DNA of 61,674 nucleotides, taken from NCBI GenBank assembly GCA_947442475.1, contig CANEVP010000006.1:1-61674 (forward strand), written 5' to 3'. This document shows, piece after piece, positions 18,289 through 28,968 of the stretch. The notes under the pieces are model-generated. The model worked only from the letters and a program-made list of their open reading frames with translations. It had not been told where the DNA came from and ran no database searches. Source of the DNA: Rickettsiales bacterium (lineage in GTDB: Bacteria; Pseudomonadota; Alphaproteobacteria; Rickettsiales; UBA1997). A program made the position numbers and the translations under genes. Every line of letters starts with the position of its first letter. Positions within the stretch are counted from its first letter, which is position 1.

Positions 18289-21200
18289 ATGTCAAAAAAT
18301 AAGGGGCAGAAAAGCGCTGCTGAGAAACACGCTACCATCAAAAAAGATAATAGCGTTGCTATCAAAGAAGCTGTGGAAGCAATACTCAATGCTAGGAAGA
18401 GTAATATAGCCGCCCTAGGGATGCAGCGAGTTGGACGAGGCTTTATGGGTAGAAACAAAGCAGAAGCAATTAAAGTGCTAATTGCGATAGAAGATCTTTT
18501 GTATGAGGGCGGGGAGAATCGTCTTAATAAAAGCCGGCGCTACGGGACCAAAGAGCTTAAATACAAGGGAGAAAGCGAAGAAGGCGAAAGTGACAGTGAG
18601 AATGCAAAAAATGCAAAGCTGATCCAAGGTAGCGACCCGAATGGTGTAGATGTGGCTATCGCTGTTATGGAATTTCTGAAAACTGAGAAACTACAACTAG
18701 AGGAGCCAAAAGAGGGGAAACAAGCATTAGCATTGGAGCCCGCCGGAGTAAATACACCGGCTCTAGGTAGACAGATGATATTGAGGGTAAAGGATATTAA
18801 GCAGGAAAATGTAACAAGAGCCCTAAAAGAGATTGCTTCGAATCTTGATCGTTTCGTGAAGGAAAAGGAGTTGAGGCAAGAGAAAGAGAGGTTGAGTCAA
18901 GAAGCTGCGGAACTTAAGATTATTAATGCAAGGAAATTCGAAGAAGAGCTTGAGAAGCTTCGTGCTTATCATTATAATAAGGAGAATGGGGAGAACGTTT
19001 TGAATGGGGAGGAAGATAGTATTGAAGATAGTATTAATGGAGATGACCTTGAAAGTGTAAATAGTTATCAGGGAGCAATTCGCAATGAATCGAAGGTTTC
19101 TTCAGTCAATGGATCGGGAGGCTCTAGTTCAAAAAGTTCAACACAAAGCAGTCAAAAAAGTAGTCAACCTGTTAAATCGCAGTCTTCTTCATCTAATGGT
19201 TCAAAAAGTTCAGCACGACGCCCCTCTAGCATTAGTAGTGATTCTGATTATCAGGATAGCGAGAATAATGAGGTCGATAATGAATTTGCTACTCTTAATG
19301 CTTTAGCTGAGGAGCTGCGGTCGAAAATAGAAGAGTTAACAAATCGTTATGATGCTGCATTACGTTTGCAAGAGAGCGAAAAGAAACGAGTTGATTCACT
19401 GAAAGAAGAATTCCATAAACACCTTGTTGACCAAAATGCTCATTCGAACTTGATTAGAGGGGGAGGTTTTTTAGGTGGAGGAGTTGGAGTTGGAGTGGAT
19501 TACTCGGGTGATATCAGGGAGATAAGGGAAAGAATGGATAGGATGCTTGAGATTCAGGAAAGAGTAGAAGCAGATCTCCTTGATGCTAAAAATGAAGCTA
19601 AAGCAAGAGAGTTACAAGCCAAAAAAGATGCCGCAGAAAGAGATTTAAAAGCTAAAAATGAAGCTGAAGCAAGAGAGTTACAAGCCAAAAAAGATGCCGA
19701 AGAAAGAGATTTAAAAGCTAAAAATGAAGCTGAAGAAAGACTCAAAACGCTTTCCGGAGATCAAAAAAGAGAATTCGAAGCTCTTCGTAAGCAAGCTGCC
19801 GATCATCAAGCGGCAGAAAAAAAAGCTCGTGAAGAAAAAGAGGCTAGAGAGCTTGCAGAAAAGGCAAGAAGAGATGATCGATCATGGCCAATTAGAATTA
19901 GCCAACTTGAGCTAAGGTCTCTTGGTCATTATGACGGTGATTCGGGTCAAGATTGTAAGATCCCTGAAATTTCGGGTCGAATCAGAGAAAGCGATAAAAC
20001 GATGGAGCTTTACGAAAGTGGTCTTTCGGTGGCTATTTATGATTTTGGTAAAAGAGGTTTAACCTATCTTGGTCACGATGTAGATGCTGCTGGGAATACT
20101 GCGGCACTCCGAGAATCGAAGATGACAATTGCTAAAGTCATTGATCCAAAGGGTGACGGCGAGTCTGCAGATGTTTACTGCGTAATCTCCTCTTCGCCAG
20201 AGCGAGGCATGTCAACAACATATATTTCTGAATCTACTTTTCAGGATATTGCCCTTAAATCCCGCATAGAATATCAAAATGCTGCATTGGCCACAGCAAA
20301 ACTTGTGGAGCTTAAAAAGGCGCTTGAAGTTTTAGAGGCTGGAAGAAAAAGAGCTTATGAAGCGATGGATTTGAGCGGTGTTGTTAGTGATGATTTTAGT
20401 GAGGATGGTAATGATGATTTTAGTGAGGATGGTAATGATGATTTTAGTGAGGATGGCGGCGATATAAAATCAGGTAACTTTTCTCAAAAAAATGCTCTCG
20501 ATCTAGATTATAAAATAAAAGCCCTCAGAAAAATTATAGAAGATGCCGATCTATCACTAGATCCCAAGTCAGAAAAAGCCGAGGATGACAGAGTTAAAAG
20601 AGAAAAGGTGCTTGAGATTTTAAGTGAATACCACTCTGGAGTAAGAAAGGTTTTTGAAGCAGTTAGGACTTTTGAAAGCGACTCGAAGAAATTGGAAAAG
20701 CAAATTGAGGAGGCTAAGAATAATCTAAAAAATTCTTCAGATGATGGCCTTCCAGACTTATATGGAACATATCAAAAAAAGCTCTCGGCTCTTGGTTTGA
20801 AAGAAGATCAAATCGATGAGATTTTGGGTAGCGACGATTTGATTGCTAGGCTCACTTCTCTAGAATCAGGTGAACGTGAACCATTCGATAACTTTGGTCA
20901 AAATCTACAACACTCTCGAGAATTTGTGGAGGATCTTTATCCAACGAGATCACATGCTCTAAAGCGCGCAGCTCAATATTCTCTGAAAAAAGAATTTGGT
21001 GATTTGACGAAGTCAAAATATCAAGATAGTTCGGGAATTGAGCATCCTGTTTTAGAAGGTGTAGAGGGCGATGCTTTAAAAAGCGCCGTAGCTAAATCTT
21101 CTGATACGAAGAAATGTCTCGAAAGTTTAACTGTCGTTGAAAAAGATAACGCCCGCAGAGTTGCCTCAACTGAATTTTCTCGCAATGCCGCCAGAGAAAT

Positions 21201-22203
21201 TGAAGAAGCAAATAAAGAGAAACTTGACTTCAGCGAATTCGAGAAACAAGCAGCTACAGCACAACTCGCGCAGCATTGGAAAAGTAATAGATTTTTTACG
21301 AGTAGTAACGCTTTAGCCTCCAAAGAAACAGACGTAAAAGACTTTTTTGAAAAAGCGAAAATGTCCGATAGCCCTTATCCAGGGCTTCAAGTTTCTAGGC
21401 CAAATCGAAGAAATGACATTGCCACAGTGGTTTTTAATGGTCTAAACAGATTCGATCCTAAATCTGAAGCAGGTTATGAAGGTGACGATATGATGTATCT
21501 TCACGTTCGTGGCACCGTTGCCCCAAATGCTCTCTACGTAAGGGTATGCCTAGCTACTGGGGATGGTGGCAACAACATTAAGGCTTACAAAGATGGTAAA
21601 GAGACCGATAAGACGTTTAAGTACGGCGATATAATCATGGACGAATCAACCGTACACACCAAGGATAGCTCGGGAAACTACCATGCTAAAGGCGTCTCTA
21701 GTCTTTCAAAGGTTGATCAAGGCTTGTGCAATAATTTCAAAGTAAAAGCCATGTCGGTGATTGACGGCGAGCGCAAAACTGCGATCTTGTTTGAAGGAGT
21801 TCCGGTTACGCCTCAAAATGGTATCACTAAAGTTGCACAAGTAAAAGAAGTACCGGTTACAGTTTTGGCTAAAATGACGCCTTTGATTTCTTTGGTTACA
21901 AAAAAGAGGGCAGATAAAAAAGGTAAGGAAATTTCCGATGGCGGAATATATGTGCAAGACGCAAGTGATCCTAACAAGCCACCTGTTCTTACTGGTCCGC
22001 TTTGGAACGATAAGCTGTTATTAGCTGAGCTTGCAAAGCACGGTGTGACAGAAAATATCCCAACTTGTGATTCACTTAAAACAAAAATGAATCTACCACG
22101 CAGTATCTTCAAGACTAACAGCGCTAAACCAATCGGTCTAGATCCTGACCTAACAAACTTGCCACCTCCTCCAATTAAGGGAAGTAGAGGGCTGGGGGGA
22201 TGA
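18289..22203 (+). CDS. Giant coiled-coil protein, unknown function
   Basis: A 1304-residue protein with no domain I recognise. In order: a helical N-terminus (1-230), a Ser-rich linker (about 260-320), a Gly-rich loop ([15 protein letters not shown], about 390), a long coiled coil with two perfect-period 22-residue repeats (433-484), a possibly folded domain (about 530-680), three acidic DDFSEDGN repeats (701-724), a second helical block, and a folded C-terminal region (about 1020-1290) ending in the proline tract NLPPPPIKG. No signal peptide or membrane segment is seen. Its stop overlaps the mnmG start (ATGA), so it is cotranslated with a core gene. Modular, low-complexity design suggests a lineage-specific structural or secreted protein. 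Confidence 0.8.
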   Translation: MSKNKGQKSAAEKHATIKKDNSVAIKEAVEAILNARKSNIAALGMQRVGRGFMGRNKAEAIKVLIAIEDLLYEGGENRLNKSRRYGTKELKYKGESEEGESDSENAKNAKLIQGSDPNGVDVAIAVMEFLKTEKLQLEEPKEGKQALALEPAGVNTPALGRQMILRVKDIKQENVTRALKEIASNLDRFVKEKELRQEKERLSQEAAELKIINARKFEEELEKLRAYHYNKENGENVLNGEEDSIEDSINGDDLESVNSYQGAIRNESKVSSVNGSGGSSSKSSTQSSQKSSQPVKSQSSSSNGSKSSARRPSSISSDSDYQDSENNEVDNEFATLNALAEELRSKIEELTNRYDAALRLQESEKKRVDSLKEEFHKHLVDQNAHSNLIRGGGFLGGGVGVGVDYSGDIREIRERMDRMLEIQERVEADLLDAKNEAKARELQAKKDAAERDLKAKNEAEARELQAKKDAEERDLKAKNEAEERLKTLSGDQKREFEALRKQAADHQAAEKKAREEKEARELAEKARRDDRSWPIRISQLELRSLGHYDGDSGQDCKIPEISGRIRESDKTMELYESGLSVAIYDFGKRGLTYLGHDVDAAGNTAALRESKMTIAKVIDPKGDGESADVYCVISSSPERGMSTTYISESTFQDIALKSRIEYQNAALATAKLVELKKALEVLEAGRKRAYEAMDLSGVVSDDFSEDGNDDFSEDGNDDFSEDGGDIKSGNFSQKNALDLDYKIKALRKIIEDADLSLDPKSEKAEDDRVKREKVLEILSEYHSGVRKVFEAVRTFESDSKKLEKQIEEAKNNLKNSSDDGLPDLYGTYQKKLSALGLKEDQIDEILGSDDLIARLTSLESGEREPFDNFGQNLQHSREFVEDLYPTRSHALKRAAQYSLKKEFGDLTKSKYQDSSGIEHPVLEGVEGDALKSAVAKSSDTKKCLESLTVVEKDNARRVASTEFSRNAAREIEEANKEKLDFSEFEKQAATAQLAQHWKSNRFFTSSNALASKETDVKDFFEKAKMSDSPYPGLQVSRPNRRNDIATVVFNGLNRFDPKSEAGYEGDDMMYLHVRGTVAPNALYVRVCLATGDGGNNIKAYKDGKETDKTFKYGDIIMDESTVHTKDSSGNYHAKGVSSLSKVDQGLCNNFKVKAMSVIDGERKTAILFEGVPVTPQNGITKVAQVKEVPVTVLAKMTPLISLVTKKRADKKGKEISDGGIYVQDASDPNKPPVLTGPLWNDKLLLAELAKHGVTENIPTCDSLKTKMNLPRSIFKTNSAKPIGLDPDLTNLPPPPIKGSRGLGG
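19585..19740 (+). repeat. In-frame 66-bp tandem repeat
   Basis: Two full units (19585-19650 and 19651-19716) plus the start of a third encode [20 protein letters not shown]-type coiled-coil units. The units differ at only a few bases, indicating recent expansion inside the giant gene. Confidence 0.9.
20389..20460 (+). repeat. In-frame 24-bp tandem repeat, three copies
   Basis: Three consecutive units encode [16 protein letters not shown] and DDFSEDGG. The first two units are identical at the DNA level. Copy number may vary between strains. Confidence 0.9.
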
Positions 22204-24059
22204 TGATAATCGTAATTGGCGCAGGCCATGCCGGAGTTGAAGCGGCATGCGCCTCGGCGCGAATGGGTGTAAAAACTTTATTGGTTACTAAAAAGCCGGA
22301 AAATTTGGGCGAGATGTCTTGCAATCCGGCAATTGGCGGTGTGGCTAAAGGCACCATCGTCAAAGAAATTGATGCGCTTGACGGCGTTATGGCCAGAGCA
22401 ATTGATGAAGCCGGAATTCACTTTCGTATTTTAAACGCCTCTAAAGGCCCAGCGGTGCACTCACCACGGGCTCAAGCAGATCGCGAGCTTTACAAAAAAG
22501 CGATTAACAAAATTTTAAAAAATTATCCCAATCTCGAAATCGCCTTTGGCTCAGTTGAAGATATCAAAATTGAAAATGGCAAAGTTTGCGGCGTGGTTTT
22601 AGGTGATGGAAAAACCATTGCAGCCACTTCAGTAATTCTAACCACTGGTACTTTTTTGCGTGGCGTAATTCACATTGGCGATCAACAAACCCCAGCAGGG
22701 CGCGTTGGCGAAGCGCCATCTGAGGGAATTTCGAAAACTCTCGAAGCTCACAAATTTGCTTTGGCGCGACTTAAAACCGGAACTCCGCCACGAATTGATC
22801 GCAACTCAATTGATTTTACCAATCTTGAAGAACAAGCAGGCGACACTCCGCCGCAACCCTTCTCTTATTTAAATGACAAAGTTGCCGCTCCGCAAACTCA
22901 CTGCTACATCACTTACACCAACGCCAAAACTCACGAAATCATCAAAAATAATTTACAAAAATCTGCAATGTATGGCGGCTACATTTCAGGCGTGGGCCCA
23001 CGTTACTGCCCATCAATTGAAGATAAAGTTCATCGCTTTTTTGACAAAGAGCGTCACCAAATTTTCTTAGAGCCCGAAGGTTTGAACAGTGACCTAATTT
23101 ATCCAAATGGCATTTCAACCTCACTACCGCCTGAGGTGCAAATTGAGTTTTTAAAAACAATTCCGGGTCTAGAAAATTGCCGCGTCACCCAAGCTGGTTA
23201 CGCCATTGAGTACGATTTTGTTGATCCACGCGAATTGCTGCCAACTCTTGAAACCAAAAAAATTCGCGGCCTTTTTTTCGCCGGACAAATCAACGGCACC
23301 ACAGGCTACGAAGAAGCGGGAGGGCAGGGTTTAGTTGCCGGAATTAACGCAGCATTAATTGCTCAGGGCTCTAAAGAAGAATTTATTTTAGATCGCGCCA
23401 GCAGCTATATCGGCGTGATGATTGATGATTTAACGACACTTGGAACTAACGAGCCTTACCGCATGCTCACTTCACGCGCGGAATATCGTTTAAGCTTGCG
23501 CGCTGATAACGCCGATATGCGTTTGACGCAAAGAGGTGTAGCAATTGGTGTAGTAAAATCTGAGCGTGAAGAATTTTTTAATCACAAAAAAGCCACAATT
23601 GAAGCAGCAACAAAATTGCTTGAAACTTTAAAAATTTCGCCCAATAAAATTGCCGAATTCGGCGCTAATATTAAGCAAGATGGTGTGGTAAGAAATGCCA
23701 TGGCGTTACTGTCTTTTCCAAAAATTGATTTTGATTTAATTGCCAAAATTTGGCCCAAGGAGATTGCAACAATTGACGAAAAAACCAAAAAACAAATCGC
23801 CATCAATGCGCTCTACAGCTCGTATTTAAAGCGTCAGGAGCGTGACTTGGAAATTTTTCGTCAAGATGAAAATATTAAAATTCCACTCGAACTTGATTAT
23901 GCAAAAATTGAAAGTCTATCGCTTGAGGTGAGAGAAAAATTAAATAAATTTCGTCCCGTAACAATCGCCGCAGCCTTTAAAATTCAAGGCGTTACACCTG
24001 CGTCAATTATGGCGGTGATGGTTTATGTAAAAAATAATTTTGGAAAAAAATCGGCTTAA
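22200..24059 (+). CDS. mnmG: tRNA uridine-5-carboxymethylaminomethyl synthase MnmG
   Basis: FAD-dependent partner of MnmE that modifies U34 of certain tRNAs. The 619-residue protein opens with [19 protein letters not shown] (FAD site), then [46 protein letters not shown] and [19 protein letters not shown], all hallmarks of MnmG; length is standard. ATG at 22200 overlaps the stop of the giant gene; ATG at 22203 is an equally good start after a G-rich stretch. mnmE is not in the window. Confidence 0.97.
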   Translation: MMIIVIGAGHAGVEAACASARMGVKTLLVTKKPENLGEMSCNPAIGGVAKGTIVKEIDALDGVMARAIDEAGIHFRILNASKGPAVHSPRAQADRELYKKAINKILKNYPNLEIAFGSVEDIKIENGKVCGVVLGDGKTIAATSVILTTGTFLRGVIHIGDQQTPAGRVGEAPSEGISKTLEAHKFALARLKTGTPPRIDRNSIDFTNLEEQAGDTPPQPFSYLNDKVAAPQTHCYITYTNAKTHEIIKNNLQKSAMYGGYISGVGPRYCPSIEDKVHRFFDKERHQIFLEPEGLNSDLIYPNGISTSLPPEVQIEFLKTIPGLENCRVTQAGYAIEYDFVDPRELLPTLETKKIRGLFFAGQINGTTGYEEAGGQGLVAGINAALIAQGSKEEFILDRASSYIGVMIDDLTTLGTNEPYRMLTSRAEYRLSLRADNADMRLTQRGVAIGVVKSEREEFFNHKKATIEAATKLLETLKISPNKIAEFGANIKQDGVVRNAMALLSFPKIDFDLIAKIWPKEIATIDEKTKKQIAINALYSSYLKRQERDLEIFRQDENIKIPLELDYAKIESLSLEVREKLNKFRPVTIAAAFKIQGVTPASIMAVMVYVKNNFGKKSA

Positions 24060-24195
24060 AAATTTTCTCAAAAACGCCACAAATTAGTCGCCAAATTTTC
24101 AAACACTTTCAGACCTTTTCTTTTAAAATTTAAAAAAATAGAACAACTAAAATCCGAGTCCTTCCAAATCGCTTTTCAAAAATACTAAAATTGTC

Positions 24196-25062
24196 ATGAT
24201 TAAAACTAACGGCTCCAAGAGCACTGTATTTTTTGTTGCAATACTTTCCCTGCAGATCTTTTTAGGTAAGGCTTTTGCATCTAATTATGCAACCAATGAT
24301 GATGTTGTAAAAGAGATAGAAAAAACTCTACTTTTCGACAAGGATTCTCGCGCAAAAATTGATGTTTATAAAAAGAAAAAAGTTGCGAAAAAAAGTGATT
24401 TTACGATGACGGCAGGTGATGCAAAAGATGACCAGCCAAATGAAGATATTGAAATTGTTGTTGTTGATCCGAAGGCTGAAAATTTTGACATGCGTGAGAA
24501 AGAAAAACTCGCTTATAACTCAGCACTGATTGGTCAATATGAAGTTGCAGTTGAGCTTTACAAACAAGTTATCGCTGCTGAACCAGATAACATTTACAGC
24601 AAATTTTCTCTCGCAGTTGTTTATCAAAAACTTGGACAAATTCGCCAAGCTAAAACTTTGTATCGCGATTTGCTAAAAAATAATCCCAACAACCAAGAAG
24701 AAATTATCGGAAATTTGCTTTCAATTTTGATCGAAGAATCTCCTAAAGATGCATCTTACTTGTTGTCGCGTCTAACAGCTCAAAATCCAGATTCAGCTTA
24801 CATCATTGCTCAAGCAGCCTTGGCTTACGACAAAACCAAAAACCATGAGCAAGCCGCTTCATTGCTTGAAAGAGCAATTGCAATCGATCCGAAAAATGTT
24901 GGTTACAAATATAATCTCGCGGTGATTTACGACAAAACTAATCAAGATGAAAAAGCGATAGATCTTTATTCTGGCGTGGAAGAGCTCTACTCTGACGACA
25001 ATCCAGTAGTTCCAATTGAGCAAGTTCAAAAACGCCTCCAATCTCTTAAAAATAAATTATGA
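24196..25062 (+). CDS. Exported TPR protein coupled to pilT
   Basis: A 288-residue protein with a signal peptide (hydrophobic stretch about 11-24, likely cleavage after AFA near residue 28) followed by at least four tetratricopeptide repeats from about residue 100 (AYNSALIGQYEVAVELYKQVI, KFSLAVVYQKLGQIRQAKTL, QAALAYDKTKNHEQAASLLE, KYNLAVIYDKTNQDEKAIDL). Its stop overlaps the pilT start by ATGA, so it is probably a periplasmic scaffold working with the type IV pilus, in the manner of PilF-like TPR proteins. It lacks a lipobox, so it is not a classical pilotin. Confidence 0.75.
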   Translation: MIKTNGSKSTVFFVAILSLQIFLGKAFASNYATNDDVVKEIEKTLLFDKDSRAKIDVYKKKKVAKKSDFTMTAGDAKDDQPNEDIEIVVVDPKAENFDMREKEKLAYNSALIGQYEVAVELYKQVIAAEPDNIYSKFSLAVVYQKLGQIRQAKTLYRDLLKNNPNNQEEIIGNLLSILIEESPKDASYLLSRLTAQNPDSAYIIAQAALAYDKTKNHEQAASLLERAIAIDPKNVGYKYNLAVIYDKTNQDEKAIDLYSGVEELYSDDNPVVPIEQVQKRLQSLKNKL

Positions 25063-26087
25063 TCGATAAAATTCTGACCTACGCCAAGAGGCAAAATTGC
25101 TCTGACGTACACATCTCAACTGGGTCATCGCCAATGTTGCGTGTTGATGGTGATATTGTGGCAATTCCTGATGCCCCAATATTGACTGATTCAGTCGTGA
25201 TGGAAATATTGAACTCTGTGATGAATGATGTTCAAAAAAAAACCTACGCCGAAAAATGGGAGTTAGATTTCTCAATTAAAGTTGTGGGTGATCTACGTTT
25301 TCGCGTTAATGCTTTTCGCACTATTTACGGCCCTGCGGCGGTTTTTCGTGAAATTCCAACCGAGATCAAAAGCCTTTCAATGCTGCATGCGCCAGAAATT
25401 ATACGCAGTTTGGCTAGTGCTAAAAAAGGTTTGATTCTAGTTGTTGGACCAACCGGTAGCGGCAAATCAACTACGCTTTCGGCTTTGATTGATCAGATCA
25501 ACACCAACTACGCCCACCACATTATTACAATTGAAGATCCAGTAGAGTTTGTTCACAAAAATAAAAAATCTCTAATCAACCAACGTGAAGTTGGCAACAG
25601 CACTTTATCTTTTGCCAATGCTCTAAAAAGCGCCCTTCGTGAAGACCCGGATGTGGTTTTGGTTGGAGAATTGCGTGACGTTGAAACGATTCACTTGGCT
25701 TTAACTGCCGCTGAAACGGGTCACTTAGTTTTAGGAACTTTACACACTAGTTCTTCCGCCCAAACTATTAACAGAATTATTGACGTATTTCCTCCGCAAG
25801 ACAAGCCAGTTGTGCGTACCATGCTTTCTAGTTCAATCAAAGCAGTAGTCTCTCAACGCCTCTTAAAAAAAGAAGGTGGTGGTAGATGTGCTGCTTACGA
25901 AATTATGATTGCGAATTCTTCGATTCGTAACCTGATTCGCGAAGATAAGGTTCCACAAATGAACTCAATTATTGAATTGGGTAAAAAAGTTGGAATGTGC
26001 CTGATGAAAGACTCAATTAATGATTTGTTGCTGAGAGGCGTCATCAGTCAAGAAGTTGCTGACGAAGCTTTGCTTGCTAACGACTAA
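25059..26087 (+). CDS. pilT: Type IV pilus retraction ATPase PilT
   Basis: A 342-residue secretion-type hexameric ATPase. It has the PilT N-terminal fold (SDVHISTGSSPMLRVDGD), Walker A GPTGSGKST (130-138), the Asp box ITIEDPVEFVH, Walker B DPDVVLVGELRD, the His box ETGHLVLGTLHTSS, and near the C-terminus SIRNLIRE, the motif characteristic of PilT retraction ATPases rather than PilB. It is translationally coupled to a TPR protein. No pilB, pilC or pilQ lies here; a pilin-like gene is at 46.1-47.0 kb. Confidence 0.93.
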   Translation: MIDKILTYAKRQNCSDVHISTGSSPMLRVDGDIVAIPDAPILTDSVVMEILNSVMNDVQKKTYAEKWELDFSIKVVGDLRFRVNAFRTIYGPAAVFREIPTEIKSLSMLHAPEIIRSLASAKKGLILVVGPTGSGKSTTLSALIDQINTNYAHHIITIEDPVEFVHKNKKSLINQREVGNSTLSFANALKSALREDPDVVLVGELRDVETIHLALTAAETGHLVLGTLHTSSSAQTINRIIDVFPPQDKPVVRTMLSSSIKAVVSQRLLKKEGGGRCAAYEIMIANSSIRNLIREDKVPQMNSIIELGKKVGMCLMKDSINDLLLRGVISQEVADEALLAND

Positions 26088-26111
26088 ACTTTTAAATAAT
26101 TGCGCAAAATC

Positions 26112-27497
26112 ATGAAATCAATCTTCAGAACCAAGAGCATTGAAAGCACTTTAGCGAGTGCCAAAAAAAATTCTTTGAAAAAAACTTTAACCGCTTTGGA
26201 TTTAGTTTTGCTGTCAATTGGCTGCATTATTGGTGGCGGGATTTTTGTCTTAACTGGTGTTGCTGCTGCTAAATATGCCGGTCCAGCCATTTCTATTTCT
26301 TACTTTTTTTCTGGGGTTGTTTGTATTTTTGCTGCCTTGGCCTACACCGAGCTTGCTGTGATGATTCCAGTTGCTGGTAGCGCTTATACTTACGCTTACG
26401 TTGTTCTTGGTGAGTTTATAGCATGGCTTGTTGCTTGGGCATTAATTTTGGAATATACTTTAATCTCTTCAACCGTTGCTGCGGGATGGTCTGGCTACTT
26501 TGTTGGAATCTTAAAAACTGCCGGCGTTGCTTTTCCTGAATATCTTGCCAAAGGTCCGTTTGAAGGCGGCTTGATTAATCTTCCGGCTGTCTTCATTTGT
26601 ATTTTTATTGGCTCACTATTGATACGTGGCACGAAAGAAAGTTTGATCATTAATCGCATATTAGTTGCGATCAAACTTGGGGTTATTTTTCTTTTCTTAG
26701 CCTTTGCTGCTCCTCACATTAAAATGGAAAATTATGCTGAATTCATGCCATTTGGCTGGAACGGCGTAATCGTTGGCGCTGCAGCGATTTTCTTCGCCTA
26801 TCTTGGTTTTGACGCTATTGCTACAACTGCTGAAGAATGTAAAAATCCTAATCGTGATTTGCCAATTGGCATTATTGGCGGGCTGCTAATCTGCGCTTTA
26901 CTTTACTTAGTCGTGTCTTTGGTTCTTACCGGCATCGTTCATTACAGTGAACTCAACAATGCCGAGCCGATGGCTTACGCTTTACGAGCTAATGGCAGCA
27001 ATATTGGTTCAGCATTGGTTGCTACCGGAACAGTTGCGGGATTAATGGCGGTACTTCTGGTCTTCATGTATGGCCAATCTCGTATCTTTTTCGTAATGGC
27101 TCGCGATGGCTTGATTCCGCCAGTCTTTAACAAATTGCATAAAAAATTCGGCACTCCTTATTTTGGCTGCCTCTTCGTTGCTTTTGCCACCGCAATAATT
27201 TCTGGATTCACCCCAATTCAAATCATGGGCGATCTTTCTAGTCTTGGAACTTTGTTTGCTTTCGTGATGGTTGCGGTTGCTGTGGTAGTTTTGCGCATCA
27301 AGAGACCTGATTTGGAGAGGCCATTTAGATGTCCGGCAGTATTTGTAGTTGGTCCTTTAGCGGTTTTGAGCTGTGGTTATTTGCTTTATCAACTATTCCT
27401 AAAAACCGGTATTTTCTCACTTCTTTGGTTCACGCTAGGTATCGTAGTTTACTTCGTTTACGCCTACAAAAAAAGCCCTTTGAACAAGGTTAAATAA
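26112..27497 (+). CDS. APC-family amino acid permease
   Basis: A secondary transporter of the APC superfamily, cationic-amino-acid/YfnA-like branch, with 12 or so membrane helices. Signature blocks are GCIIGGGIFVLTGVAAAKYAG (substrate site), GSAYTYAYVVLGEF, FFAYLGFDAIATTAEE and RIFFVMARDGLIPP. ATG 26112 is preferred over an in-frame TTG at 26100. It lies 24 bp after pilT and 9 bp before a paralogue of nearly equal length, so the pair arose by tandem duplication. Substrate cannot be read from sequence. Confidence 0.9.
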   Translation: MKSIFRTKSIESTLASAKKNSLKKTLTALDLVLLSIGCIIGGGIFVLTGVAAAKYAGPAISISYFFSGVVCIFAALAYTELAVMIPVAGSAYTYAYVVLGEFIAWLVAWALILEYTLISSTVAAGWSGYFVGILKTAGVAFPEYLAKGPFEGGLINLPAVFICIFIGSLLIRGTKESLIINRILVAIKLGVIFLFLAFAAPHIKMENYAEFMPFGWNGVIVGAAAIFFAYLGFDAIATTAEECKNPNRDLPIGIIGGLLICALLYLVVSLVLTGIVHYSELNNAEPMAYALRANGSNIGSALVATGTVAGLMAVLLVFMYGQSRIFFVMARDGLIPPVFNKLHKKFGTPYFGCLFVAFATAIISGFTPIQIMGDLSSLGTLFAFVMVAVAVVVLRIKRPDLERPFRCPAVFVVGPLAVLSCGYLLYQLFLKTGIFSLLWFTLGIVVYFVYAYKKSPLNKVK

Positions 27498-27506
27498 GAT
27501 TACAGC

Positions 27507-28898
27507 ATGCTTGACCTATTTCGTAAAAAAACCATTGAAGATCTCGTCGCCGCTTCTGAAAAAAATTCTTTCAAAAAAACTTTAGGTGCCTTCGACCTAA
27601 TATTGATAGGCATCGGTTGTACAATCGGCACCGGCGTTTTTGTTGTGACTGGCGTTGCCGCTGCAACTTACGCAGGTCCTGCGATTGCTCTTTCTTATCT
27701 TCTAGCCGCAATAGTCTGCGTTTTTGCCGGACTTGCTTACGCTGAACTTGCATCAATGGTGCCGGTTTCTGGTAGTGCCTACACTTACTCTTACGCAGTT
27801 TTGGGTGAATTTGTTGGCTGGCTGGTTGGTTGGGGAATGATTTTGGAATATGGAGTAGGGGCTGCAAGTGTAGCGCTGGGTTGGTCGGGATACATTGTTG
27901 GTATTCTTAAAAATGGCGGAATTAATTTACCTGCCGCATTTTCGCAATCGCCAGAAGATGGCGGAATTGTCAACCTTCCGGCAATTGGCATTACAGTTTT
28001 TATCGGTTTGCTTTTAATCCGCGGCACCAAAGAAAGCGTCACGCTTAACCGCATTTTAGTGGCCACCAAGCTTTCAGTAATTTTTCTATTTCTAATTATT
28101 GCCACACCAATGGTTAAGTTAGAAAATTGGTCAAATTTTGCACCATTTGGCATTAGCGGAATTTTCATCGGAGCCGCGACAGTTTTTTACGCCTACATTG
28201 GCTTTGATGCAGTGGCAACGGCGGCAGAAGAATGTAAAAATCCCAAAAGAGATTTGCCAATCGGCATTATTGCATCAGCAGTAATTTGTGCCATTCTCTA
28301 CATTTCAGTGGCTTTGGTTCTTACGGGAATCTCTCACTACACCACTTTGAACAATCCAGAACCTTTGGCTCGCGCACTGCGTGAAAATGGCAATAATATT
28401 GGTTCAGCTTTGGTGGCTACCGGCGCGCTTGCAGGTATCACATCAGTATTGCTAATTTTGATCTACAGCCAATCGCGAGTTTTCTTCGTAATGTCGAGAG
28501 ACGGGTTAATTCCAAAATCTTTTTCTAAAATTCACAAAAGATTTGGCACACCAAATGTTAGCCTGCTTTTTGTAACTGCGGCAGTTGCAATAGTTTCGGG
28601 CTTTTTTCCTTTAAAAACTTTAAGCCACATTACCAGTTTAGGCACTTTGTTTTCTTTCATGGTGGTGGCTTTTGGTGTTTTGGTTTTGCGCATTAAAGAT
28701 CCAAAGCGTCAAAGAACTTTTAAATGCCCAGCAGTTTACGTAACGGTGCCGTTGGCGATTGCCGGATGCGGTTATTTGGTGTACACTTTGCTGATTGAAA
28801 ATGGCTGGTATTTCGCAATTTGGACATCTCTGGGTCTGGCAGTTTATTTCGGCTACGGCTACAGCAGAAGTGCATTAAATAAATCTCGCAAAATCTGA
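27507..28898 (+). CDS. APC-family amino acid permease, tandem paralogue
   Basis: A 463-residue transporter of the same group: GCTIGTGVFVVTGVAAATYAG, GSAYTYSYAVLGEFVGWL, FYAYIGFDAVATAAEE and RVFFVMSRDGLIPK. It is collinear with its upstream neighbour throughout; differences cluster in TM3 (GVGAASVALGW versus LISSTVAAGW) and the 8-9 region, suggesting divergence in substrate preference. Its stop codon lies inside a perfect palindrome that may terminate the transcript. Confidence 0.9.
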   Translation: MLDLFRKKTIEDLVAASEKNSFKKTLGAFDLILIGIGCTIGTGVFVVTGVAAATYAGPAIALSYLLAAIVCVFAGLAYAELASMVPVSGSAYTYSYAVLGEFVGWLVGWGMILEYGVGAASVALGWSGYIVGILKNGGINLPAAFSQSPEDGGIVNLPAIGITVFIGLLLIRGTKESVTLNRILVATKLSVIFLFLIIATPMVKLENWSNFAPFGISGIFIGAATVFYAYIGFDAVATAAEECKNPKRDLPIGIIASAVICAILYISVALVLTGISHYTTLNNPEPLARALRENGNNIGSALVATGALAGITSVLLILIYSQSRVFFVMSRDGLIPKSFSKIHKRFGTPNVSLLFVTAAVAIVSGFFPLKTLSHITSLGTLFSFMVVAFGVLVLRIKDPKRQRTFKCPAVYVTVPLAIAGCGYLVYTLLIENGWYFAIWTSLGLAVYFGYGYSRSALNKSRKI

Positions 28899-28924
28899 AT
28901 TTTCCGCACCGGTGCGGAAAATTC
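28897..28924. repeat. 28-bp perfect palindrome, family shared with 58300
   Basis: GAATTTTCCGCACC is joined to its exact reverse complement and followed by an A-run. It overlaps the last two bases of the permease stop codon. The core TTTTCCGCACCGGTGCGGAA recurs at 58301-58320, so this is a dispersed repeat that may serve as terminator. Confidence 0.85.
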
Positions 28925-28968
28925 AAAAAAACCACCCCCAACTCAACAAACACAATGCTTGAGGTCAG

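Noticed and set aside
19554-19745. Minus-strand ORF with repeated Leu-Ala-Ser pattern
   Set aside because: It mirrors the coiled-coil tandem repeat on the plus strand and simply inherits its periodicity.
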